Assembly (NCBI RefSeq): GCF_039543245.1
Contig: NZ_BAABJJ010000026.1
Coordinates: 1-37,859, forward strand
Origin: Algibacter_G agarivorans
Lineage (GTDB): Bacteria; Bacteroidota; Bacteroidia; Flavobacteriales; Flavobacteriaceae
Direction of reading: 5' to 3'
DNA length: 37,859 bases
Numbering within the stretch: position 1 is the first letter of the stretch; every line of letters begins with the position of its first letter. A program made the translations under genes and the position numbers. Shown piece by piece: positions 9,410 through 15,876 of this stretch. Under the pieces are notes generated by a model that worked only from the letters and a program-made list of their open reading frames with translations, was not told where the DNA came from and searched no databases.

Positions 9410-10315
9410 ATGCTATCAATAAAAAAATATGCAGCCATAGATATTGGTTCCAATGCGGTAAGATTATTAATTTCTAATATTATTGAACAAAAAGGAAGAC
9501 CTGTTCAATTTAAAAAAAATTCGTTGGTTCGTGTGCCCATTCGTTTGGGTGCCGATGTGTTTATAAAAAATAAAATTTCTAAAGAAAACACACAGCGTAT
9601 TTTAGACACCATGCAGGCATTTCAATTACTAATGAAATCGCATAAAGTAGCTAAATATAAAGCTTGTGCTACATCAGCAATGCGAGAATCTGCTAATGGT
9701 AAGCAAATCGTTAATTTAGTTTTAGAACATTCAGGAATAAGTATAGATGTTATTGAAGGTGAAGAGGAGGCCGCTATAATTGCCGCTACCGATTTAAATA
9801 AATATATAGACCCCAATAAAACGTATTTGTATGTTGATGTTGGTGGAGGTAGTACAGAGTTTACCGTTATACACCGAGGAAATCAAGTAGCATCTAGGTC
9901 TTTTAAAATAGGTACTGTAAGATTGCTTAATGATATGGTTAAAAAAGAGGCATGGCAAGAGTTGCAGGAATGGATAGGGATCAACGCCAAACATTTTCAT
10001 AAAATTGAGGTTATAGGTTCAGGAGGAAACATTAATAAGATATTTAAAATTTCTGGAAAATCGATGGGTAAACCGCTTTCGTACTTTTACATGACATCCT
10101 ATTATAACTTGCTTCAGAGTTACTCTTACGAAGAACGTATTACAGAATTGGATTTAAACCAAGATAGGGCAGATGTTATTATTCCCGCCATGCGTATTTA
10201 CCTTTCTGCCATGAAATGGAGCGGCTCTAAAAATATTTATGTGCCAAAAATTGGATTGGCGGACGGCATAATAAAAAGTATCTATTACGATACGGTTTCT
10301 AGCAATACACAGTAA
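9410..10315 (+). CDS. ppx: Exopolyphosphatase / Ppx-GppA phosphatase
   Basis: The 301-residue protein is an ASKHA-fold phosphatase of the Ppx/GppA family, which releases phosphate from polyphosphate ends or converts pppGpp to ppGpp. The first phosphate loop is DIGSNAVRLL at residues 11-20. The second is DVGGGSTEF from residue 143, the catalytic acidic stretch is EGEEEA near 116-121, and GSGGNINK at 203-210 completes the site. It is short: it has only the core two domains and no C-terminal HD domain as in E. coli Ppx, the common form in Bacteroidota. Tight coupling to ppk (three-base gap) favours a polyphosphate role, although pppGpp activity cannot be excluded. Confidence 0.93.
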   Translation: MLSIKKYAAIDIGSNAVRLLISNIIEQKGRPVQFKKNSLVRVPIRLGADVFIKNKISKENTQRILDTMQAFQLLMKSHKVAKYKACATSAMRESANGKQIVNLVLEHSGISIDVIEGEEEAAIIAATDLNKYIDPNKTYLYVDVGGGSTEFTVIHRGNQVASRSFKIGTVRLLNDMVKKEAWQELQEWIGINAKHFHKIEVIGSGGNINKIFKISGKSMGKPLSYFYMTSYYNLLQSYSYEERITELDLNQDRADVIIPAMRIYLSAMKWSGSKNIYVPKIGLADGIIKSIYYDTVSSNTQ

Positions 10316-10330
10316 AATTCTGCATTTTAC
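10312..10330 (+). terminator. Weak hairpin at the ppx stop
   Basis: GTAAAAT (10312-10318) pairs with ATTTTAC (10324-10330) around a five-base loop, overlapping the ppx stop codon. It is AT-rich with no strong T-tract, so terminator function is uncertain. Confidence 0.3.
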
Positions 10331-10363
10331 CCTTTATAATTGTAAAATTTTAATTTTATAATA

Positions 10364-10371
10364 TATATTCG
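10364..10371 (+). promoter_or_regulatory. Candidate promoter for the outer-membrane protein gene
   Basis: TATATTCG has one mismatch to TAnnTTTG, with a TTG at 10340-10342 spaced 21 bases upstream as a possible -33 element. The start codon follows 42 bases downstream. Confidence 0.35.
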
Positions 10372-10413
10372 TCCCATATAATTGCTAATAATTATATCCC
10401 AAACCTATTAATT

Positions 10414-10941
10414 ATGAAGAAAATATTACTATTAACGGTACTACTTAACTTATCATTTTACGGATTTTCTCAAGACGTAAAATATGGTGTTAGAGGGGGT
10501 TATACGATTTCGCATATAGATTTTGATGGTACTCCTACCATGGATAACAAACACCGAAACAGTATGTATATTGGTTTCTTGATGAACATTAGTTTGTCTA
10601 AAACCTTAGCAGTAATGCCAGAATTACAGTTTTCTGGTGAAGGAGCTAAAGCAGAATCTCTACAATTAGACTATATTCAATTACCTATTTTGTTAAAATA
10701 TAAAATTGGTAAAAAATTCCATGCCGGTATTGGTCCACAAATAGGGTTGAAAGTTCATAAATATGAAGATGGCATTAGGAACTTAGCATATTCTGCAGTG
10801 ACTGGAGTTGAATATAGAATAAATTATGCATTGTTTGCCGATGTTAGGTATAACTACGGTATCAGTAATATTTTTGATGAAAAACTAGGCATTACAGCAA
10901 AGAATAGAAATATTCAATTAGGGGTTGGTTATAAATTCTAA
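10414..10941 (+). CDS. Small outer-membrane beta-barrel protein (PorT/OMP_b-brl family)
   Basis: The 175-residue product has a signal peptide (MKKILLLTVLLNLSFYGFSQ) with cleavage likely after FSQ. The mature part begins KYGVRGGYTISHIDF and shows alternating beta-strand patterns such as TLAVMPELQFSGEG, QLPILLKYKIGKKFHAGIGP and ALFADVRYNYGISNIF. It ends in a strand closing with GVGYKF, an aromatic C-terminus typical of outer-membrane barrels. Its size fits an eight-stranded barrel of the porin-like PF13568 group common in Bacteroidota. No specific substrate can be assigned. It follows ppx by about 100 bases with its own candidate promoter. The insertion sequence lies 29 bases after its stop. 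Confidence 0.8.
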   Translation: MKKILLLTVLLNLSFYGFSQDVKYGVRGGYTISHIDFDGTPTMDNKHRNSMYIGFLMNISLSKTLAVMPELQFSGEGAKAESLQLDYIQLPILLKYKIGKKFHAGIGPQIGLKVHKYEDGIRNLAYSAVTGVEYRINYALFADVRYNYGISNIFDEKLGITAKNRNIQLGVGYKF

Positions 10942-10964
10942 TCCATTTTATGCTTGAACTTCTT

Positions 10965-10970
10965 AATGAA
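10965..10970. repeat. Target-site duplication, left copy
   Basis: AATGAA abuts the left inverted repeat and matches 12613-12618 at the right end. Confidence 0.75.
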
Positions 10971-11011
10971 GGCGCATTCAGAATTTAAGGCATTATAAAA
11001 TAATCGATAAA

Positions 11012-11050
11012 AAAATCCAAGATTTAATTCATTTTTAAGTTTTGGATTTT
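11012..11050. terminator. Hairpin inside the left end of the IS
   Basis: AAAATCCAA (11012-11020) pairs with TTGGATTTT (11042-11050), with extra pairing of TTAA inside, followed on the plus strand by CTTTTTT. It can end transcripts entering from the barrel protein gene and, because the arms are A/T rich on both sides, may also end the transposase transcript. Confidence 0.6.
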
Positions 11051-11134
11051 CTTTTTTCAAGTTTTTGAGTCAAAAAATGGTTTTTCACTAAGAAGCTGGC
11101 ATACTTATCCCATGAAGTTTATAATCATCTAAAT

Positions 11135-12490
11135 CTATGCTGCTATTTGGTTTTGATTGTTTTGTATTCGTCTACCTATTTCCAAAGCATTGGCGGTATG
11201 TATACCAAAAAAGATCCATAGTTTTTCAGTAGCTTTAGTTTTGGCTTTTATCTTTTTAAGATGATAATGCTCTTTTTCTTTTCCAAAACTACCTTCAAGC
11301 CTAGTAGCTCGTTCTTTGGTAATTAGCGCTTTAAGTTTCTTTTCTTGCCCGTAATTTTTAGGAAGTTTTCCTTTGCGTTTGAAGTCGGTTCTGATATTGT
11401 TTTTAGTTACAAAATTGCGATTCTTATTGGTGGCATAAATGGCATCAGCTCCTACTATTTTCGTTTTTACTTTTGTGAGTGATTGCGCTTTGTAAATGGT
11501 GCTCTTTAATCTTGTGCCTTCATTAAAAGCATTAAAACTCAGATGTTCTATAAAGTTAATACCCTCTATTTGTAGCTTGTTTACTTTTGCTCCAAACTCA
11601 ACAGGTTTAACTTCTTTTCCCCTCACTATTGGTCTAAGGTAATCTTTGGCCATACTCACGATCCTGTTTTTTGGTGATACGCCTGTTTCAAAGTATTGTT
11701 TTTGCTGCCCATATACTTTTTTGATAGTAGCGACCCGTCTAAAATAAGCGACACTAAATTCAATTTTATAAGAGCTGCGGAGTTCTTTTTCAAAACCTAT
11801 AAGTTTGTTCAACAGGTGCAATAATGCTCTTGTAAGAGGCTTTCGTTTTTTATTGGTCTTTCTGCGCATTTTACTAAATCCATGATAGCGTTTCTTCCAT
11901 TTTATATACTTGGTGCGCATCATTTTCAAACCTAAAATCTTGCAGTTTTTTCTTAATTGCCCGTATAGCCAATCTACAGCTTCCCATAGCAGTTTTTGGG
12001 GTGTGGGATAACGGAGCTCGCTCTCATAACAGGTAGCATCAACTGTAATTTGATTTTTACTTTCTATATGGGACTGCCAATGATTATAAAGCACCTTTTC
12101 CAAGGTGTCAATCTGGAGTTTTTCTGCCAGTTCACAGCGTATTTGGCTCACTATCTTAAAATTGGTAAGTCTAGAAAAACCTAAATGGATATCACAAAAA
12201 AACTGATAGTCAATATTACTGTTGAGCTGTTCTAGCAACTTCCTGTCGGAACAACACGTATAATGCTTTAAAAACATGAGAGCAATTCTTCCTTTTGGAC
12301 TAAATAGCATTTTTGAACCAGGTGCCTTTTCTTTAACTTTAAAGGTCGCAACTAAAGATTCCCATGGAATAGCAGTATAGATCTTCCCTAGGTCGCTCTG
12401 TAAAAAACGGGCATAATAGGCATCAAAATTTTCAGTAGCAGATAAAAATGAAAATTCGTGCTGGAATTCACTAATTCTTTGTAATTTCAT
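11135..12490 (-). CDS. DDE transposase of the IS element
   Basis: The 451-residue protein is an RNase H-fold DDE transposase of the IS5/IS1182 group. Residues 55-140 form the N-terminal domain typical of this group (SPKGRIALMFLKHYTCCSDRK). Likely catalytic residues are D151 (TVDATCYESE), D349 (VGADAIYAT) and E399 (RLEGSFGKEKEHYH). The region 190-260 is rich in Lys/Arg. The frame is intact from ATG to stop, so the element may still be active. The gene occupies most of the IS and is read on the minus strand, with the GC-rich hairpin at 12506-12547 just before its start. It carries no passenger gene. Confidence 0.9.
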   Translation of the reverse strand: MKLQRISEFQHEFSFLSATENFDAYYARFLQSDLGKIYTAIPWESLVATFKVKEKAPGSKMLFSPKGRIALMFLKHYTCCSDRKLLEQLNSNIDYQFFCDIHLGFSRLTNFKIVSQIRCELAEKLQIDTLEKVLYNHWQSHIESKNQITVDATCYESELRYPTPQKLLWEAVDWLYGQLRKNCKILGLKMMRTKYIKWKKRYHGFSKMRRKTNKKRKPLTRALLHLLNKLIGFEKELRSSYKIEFSVAYFRRVATIKKVYGQQKQYFETGVSPKNRIVSMAKDYLRPIVRGKEVKPVEFGAKVNKLQIEGINFIEHLSFNAFNEGTRLKSTIYKAQSLTKVKTKIVGADAIYATNKNRNFVTKNNIRTDFKRKGKLPKNYGQEKKLKALITKERATRLEGSFGKEKEHYHLKKIKAKTKATEKLWIFFGIHTANALEIGRRIQNNQNQIAA

Positions 12491-12505
12491 AATTGTAGAA
12501 ACAAG

Positions 12506-12547
12506 AAAACCCCGTTTTTGGCTCTAAATAGCCTTTTTCGGGGTTTT
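12506..12547. terminator. Strong symmetric hairpin upstream of the transposase
   Basis: AAAACCCCG (12506-12514) pairs with CGGGGTTTT (12539-12547), and an inner stem (GGCT/AGCC) sits between two T-runs. It is flanked by T-runs in both directions, so it can act as a bidirectional terminator. Lying between the right IS end and the transposase start, it probably shields the transposase from outside transcription, a known IS strategy. Confidence 0.65.
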
Positions 12548-12612
12548 TATTTACTTCAATTTACTAAGAAATCTTCTATTTTGCAAGGGCTTTAACTTAT
12601 TCTGAATGTGCC

Positions 12613-12618
12613 AATGAA
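12613..12618. repeat. Target-site duplication, right copy
   Basis: AATGAA directly follows the right inverted repeat and matches 10965-10970. Confidence 0.75.
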
Positions 12619-12656
12619 GCTTTCAGAAGCAATACATTTTCAATACATAAATTGGT

Positions 12657-13238
12657 TCAACCGTGAATGGCCTCTGTTGTTCCTAGATTACTTATAATTT
12701 TACTTTCATATTCAAGAAGTTGTTGCCATTTGGTGTCAACTTCTTTTTTTTCTCCATATTGTCTAGCAAATCCTAAAAACATGGTGTAATGATTGGCTTC
12801 GCTTACCATAAGGTTTCTGTAAAACTCCGCTAATTCTTTATCTTCTAACTCTTCAGAAAGCAATCTAAAACGCTCACAACTTCTTGCTTCTATTAATGCG
12901 GCATATAATAATCTGTGTACTAATTGTGTGGTTCTGCTACCGCCTTTTGGGAAGAATTTTAAAAGTTGAATAACATAATCATCACGTCTATCCCGTCCTA
13001 AAACCCAGCCACGAGCAATAATTTTATCATGTACCATTTTAAAATGACTAATTTCTTCTTTCACTAAAGCGATCATTTCTTGAACTAAGTCCGTGTATTC
13101 AGGAAAACTTACAATTAGTGAAATAGCAGTACTCGTTGCTTTCTGCTCACAAAAGGCATGGTCTGTCAATATTTCTTCTATATTTTTTTCAACGATATTA
13201 ACCCAACGCGGGTCTGTTGGAAGTTTTAGTCCTAGCAT
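12657..13238 (-). CDS. miaE: tRNA-(ms2io6A)-hydroxylase MiaE
   Basis: The 193-residue protein is a ferritin-like diiron monooxygenase that hydroxylates the isopentenyl group of 2-methylthio-N6-isopentenyladenosine at tRNA position 37. Six diiron ligands can be placed: E31, E62 and H65 (EEISHF), E117 (LIEARSCERF), and E147 and H150 (SEANHY). The order and spacing match the family, and length is normal. It is the last gene of a minus-strand run after dnaX and a lipoprotein gene, starting three bases after the lipoprotein stop. The upstream partners MiaA and MiaB are not in the window. The IS element ends 44 bases beyond its stop without damaging it. Confidence 0.93.
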   Translation of the reverse strand: MLGLKLPTDPRWVNIVEKNIEEILTDHAFCEQKATSTAISLIVSFPEYTDLVQEMIALVKEEISHFKMVHDKIIARGWVLGRDRRDDYVIQLLKFFPKGGSRTTQLVHRLLYAALIEARSCERFRLLSEELEDKELAEFYRNLMVSEANHYTMFLGFARQYGEKKEVDTKWQQLLEYESKIISNLGTTEAIHG

Positions 13239-13241
13239 GGT

Positions 13242-13811
13242 TTATATGATTTTTGTAGAAAGATTGCTCTCTTTAATTTGAATGCTGCCGTATTCATCCA
13301 TTTTTAAAATAAAATCTTTATACGATTCTGTATTTGGAATATGGAACGATGTGTTTAAGTATAATTTATTTTTAGTAGAAGCTTCATGATCTATCCAAAT
13401 ATATTGCATAATAGCATTTGTCCAAAACGAAGTGTTTTCAAATTCATTGAAGAGCACTTTACTAATACTACTTTTGTTAATGGTCTTACCGTTTTTTAAA
13501 ACTTCAAGTTTAGCTTCAAAATTTTTGTAATGTACTTTTGTAATGGTATCATTTTTAGTTTTAACAGTTTTTAAAATGGAATTGTTTTCAACTGAATGGT
13601 ACTTTATTTTAACTTGAAAACCGTTACTCAAAATGGTGTCTGTTTCAATCTTGATAGATCGCTCAGGAACAAATTTAATCTGTTGACTAAACGCATTTAA
13701 AAGATGGCTTTCATGTAAAACTTCGGCATTGGTTTTATATACCCTATCTCTTCCGTCACAACTTGTTAATGCGATTGTTGATGCTAAAATTAATATAAGT
13801 AACTTGTTCAT
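13242..13811 (-). CDS. Lipoprotein of unknown function (possibly DUF4738)
   Basis: The 189-residue protein begins with a lipoprotein signal (MNKLLILILASTIALTSC) with the lipobox cysteine at residue 18, so it should be an anchored periplasmic or outer-membrane lipoprotein. The remainder is predicted mainly beta strands with charged residues and no catalytic motif that I recognise. The size and pattern resemble the DUF4738 lipoproteins of Bacteroidota, but this is a tentative match. It lies 10 bases after dnaX and three bases before miaE, so it is probably cotranscribed; that context does not suggest a function. Confidence 0.75.
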   Translation of the reverse strand: MNKLLILILASTIALTSCDGRDRVYKTNAEVLHESHLLNAFSQQIKFVPERSIKIETDTILSNGFQVKIKYHSVENNSILKTVKTKNDTITKVHYKNFEAKLEVLKNGKTINKSSISKVLFNEFENTSFWTNAIMQYIWIDHEASTKNKLYLNTSFHIPNTESYKDFILKMDEYGSIQIKESNLSTKII

Positions 13812-13821
13812 ATAAAAGGTT

Positions 13822-15573
13822 TTAGAAATCTAAATCAAAAGTTCTTCTTAAAGTGTCCATATTGGGATTTTTCTCCAGTAGTTTTTCGAATTTATCTTGA
13901 GCTGTATAGGCATATTTTTTTTCCATAATTTCGTTTACAGAAATAGATAAACTAATATCAAAGTTATTTAAAGTCTTTCTAATAAATGCTAAAAGGGGAT
14001 ATTGTTGGCGTTCAACTTCCACTTTGTTAGTAGCATTAGGGAACTCCAAATGAATCGTAGTGTCTTTTACTTTTGGTGTGTCTATAGATAAAATAGAGGC
14101 TAAATTATGTTTGCCCTCTTGCCGAAGTTTCTCAATAAAAGTATTCCAAACGGTTAAGAGTTCTTTTTCTGTAAAAGTGTCTTTTGGTAAATTTTCTTCA
14201 TCAATTACAACATCTATTTGTTTAATTAGGTGTTCCTTTTTCGCCCTTATGCTACTTAATGAAAGCCCAGATGTGCGTTTAGTTTCCTGCTTTAAAATAA
14301 TTTTTGCAGGTTTTTTAACTTGAAATGATTCTACAATTTTTGAATTTGGTACTGAAGTTTCAGGTTTATCCACTTTAATTCCACTAACTGTGGACGAAGT
14401 ATGTACAGAAGTGCCAATATTTTTTTGTTCTGTAACTTTAACAGGAATAGGGGTGATGCCTTTCTTTTTAAAGTAAGATGCTGGAATTATGTAATGTTTG
14501 CTATTTTTTTTTTCTCCATCAAAAGTGATAGAGGCAAGCTGCATGATACATAATTCAACGAGTAGGCGTTGGTTTTTACTGGTTTTGTATTTAAGGTCGC
14601 AATCATTTGCTAAATTAATACCCTGCATTAAGAATTCTTGCGAAGCCTTTTTGGCTTGTTCTAAGTATTTGGTTTTGGTCTGATCTCCAACTTCTAATAG
14701 TGCTATGGTTTCTGGTGTTTTGCTGACTAACAAATCTCTAAAATGTGATGCTAGACCAGCAATATAATGGTGGCCATCAAAGCCTTTAGACAATGTATTA
14801 TTGAATTGAAGCAGTAATTCTGGAATCTTATTTTCTAAAATAAGGTCTGTACTTGTAAAATAGGTTTCGTAATCAAGAACATTCAGGTTTTCTGTAACCG
14901 CCTGTCTCGTTAAGTTTTTACCAGAAAAACTAACCACTCTATCAAAAATAGAAAGGGCATCACGCATAGCACCATCAGCTTTTTGAGCAATAATGTGTAA
15001 GGCATCATCTTCGGCAGTTATACCTTGTTCTCCTGCTATATATACCAAATATGACTTAGCATCTTTTACTGTAATACGCTTAAAATCAAAAATTTGACAA
15101 CGCGATAATATAGTTGGGATTATTTTATGCTTCTCGGTAGTTGCTAAAATAAAAATACAATGTTTTGGAGGCTCTTCTAAAGTCTTTAAAAACGCATTAA
15201 AAGCCGCTTGAGATAACATGTGCACCTCATCAATAATATACACTTTGTATTTTCCAACTTGTGGTGGGATTCTAACTTGATCCGTTAAACTTCTAATATC
15301 ATCAACAGAGTTGTTAGAAGCCGCATCGAGTTCAAAGATGTTAAAAGCAAAATCTTCATCGCCGGTTTCAGAACCATCGCTATTAATCATTTTAGCCAAA
15401 ATACGGGCGCATGTTGTTTTTCCAACACCACGAGGGCCTGTAAACAATAAGGCTTGTGCTAAGTGATTGTTTTCAATAGCATTCAATAAGGTGTTTGTAA
15501 TAGCTTGTTGACCTACAACGTCTTTAAACGTTTGTGGTCTGTATTTTCTAGCCGATACTACAAAGTGTTCCAA
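13822..15573 (-). CDS. dnaX: DNA polymerase III subunit gamma/tau
   Basis: The 583-residue protein is the clamp-loader AAA+ ATPase. The Walker A loop GPRGVGKTT is at residues 46-54, the Walker B motif IIDEVHM around 113-119, sensor 1 in FILATTEKHK, and the SRC arginine finger at 157-159. Between Walker A and ELDAASNNSVDDIRSL the usual four-cysteine zinc module is absent: the stretch 61-80 has no cysteine. The C-terminal 200 residues are charged and poorly conserved, as in tau tails. I saw no obvious slippery frameshift site and did not search exhaustively. It is the first gene of a run with a lipoprotein gene and miaE. Confidence 0.95.
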   Translation of the reverse strand: MEHFVVSARKYRPQTFKDVVGQQAITNTLLNAIENNHLAQALLFTGPRGVGKTTCARILAKMINSDGSETGDEDFAFNIFELDAASNNSVDDIRSLTDQVRIPPQVGKYKVYIIDEVHMLSQAAFNAFLKTLEEPPKHCIFILATTEKHKIIPTILSRCQIFDFKRITVKDAKSYLVYIAGEQGITAEDDALHIIAQKADGAMRDALSIFDRVVSFSGKNLTRQAVTENLNVLDYETYFTSTDLILENKIPELLLQFNNTLSKGFDGHHYIAGLASHFRDLLVSKTPETIALLEVGDQTKTKYLEQAKKASQEFLMQGINLANDCDLKYKTSKNQRLLVELCIMQLASITFDGEKKNSKHYIIPASYFKKKGITPIPVKVTEQKNIGTSVHTSSTVSGIKVDKPETSVPNSKIVESFQVKKPAKIILKQETKRTSGLSLSSIRAKKEHLIKQIDVVIDEENLPKDTFTEKELLTVWNTFIEKLRQEGKHNLASILSIDTPKVKDTTIHLEFPNATNKVEVERQQYPLLAFIRKTLNNFDISLSISVNEIMEKKYAYTAQDKFEKLLEKNPNMDTLRRTFDLDF

Positions 15574-15876
15574 TTTTGATAAATTTAGTTCTGCATCTTA
15601 TTGATGCTTTTTGAATTGAAAACAAAGTTAAAAATTCAATTCTGAATTTAGAATTCTGAACTTATAATTTAATAGGAGTTATTAACAAATTTAAACTGTT
15701 GATAATGAGGTGTTTTTTTTATTGATTTTGTGAGAAAAAATGCCGAACTTCGTTTAACAACCGGTAAAGTTCACTTTTCTGAACTTGTTTCAGTATTGAA
15801 GCCGAACTATATCTTTCACTATATGTAAGCTGAAACAAGCAACTAGAATTCAATAATTGCACAAAATGTTTGAAAA
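15574..15876. other. Divergent intergenic region dnaX / SLC12 transporter
   Basis: About 300 bases with no gene. On the dnaX side are a small GCATC/GATGC hairpin (15593-15607) and a minus-strand TAACTTTG box (15623-15630) 49 bases before the dnaX start. On the other side is the inverted repeat at 15784-15839 ahead of the transporter gene. The rest is AT-rich with short repeated GAATT words. Confidence 0.6.
15784..15839. repeat. Inverted repeat CTTGTTTCAG before the SLC12 gene
   Basis: CTTGTTTCAG at 15784-15793 pairs perfectly with CTGAAACAAG at 15830-15839 across a 36-base loop, ending 37 bases before the transporter start. The same word in the context ACTGAAACAAGTT recurs near 20465-20480, so it may derive from a dispersed repeat. 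A leader hairpin is possible. Confidence 0.45.

Larger units (their letters stand above)
10971..12612 (-). mobile_element. Complete IS element (IS5/IS1182-like), 1642 bp
   Basis: The ends are imperfect inverted repeats: GGCGCATTCAGAAT at 10971-10984 on the left, and GGCACATTCAGAAT read inward on the opposite strand at 12599-12612 on the right (13 of 14 identical). Weaker similarity continues inward with a three-base offset. Both ends are flanked by a direct AATGAA (10965-10970 and 12613-12618), a 6-bp target duplication. One transposase gene fills the element, and hairpins lie between it and each end. The insertion falls between the barrel protein gene and miaE and breaks no recognisable gene. 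Family placement is from protein motifs and is less certain than the boundaries. Confidence 0.88.
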
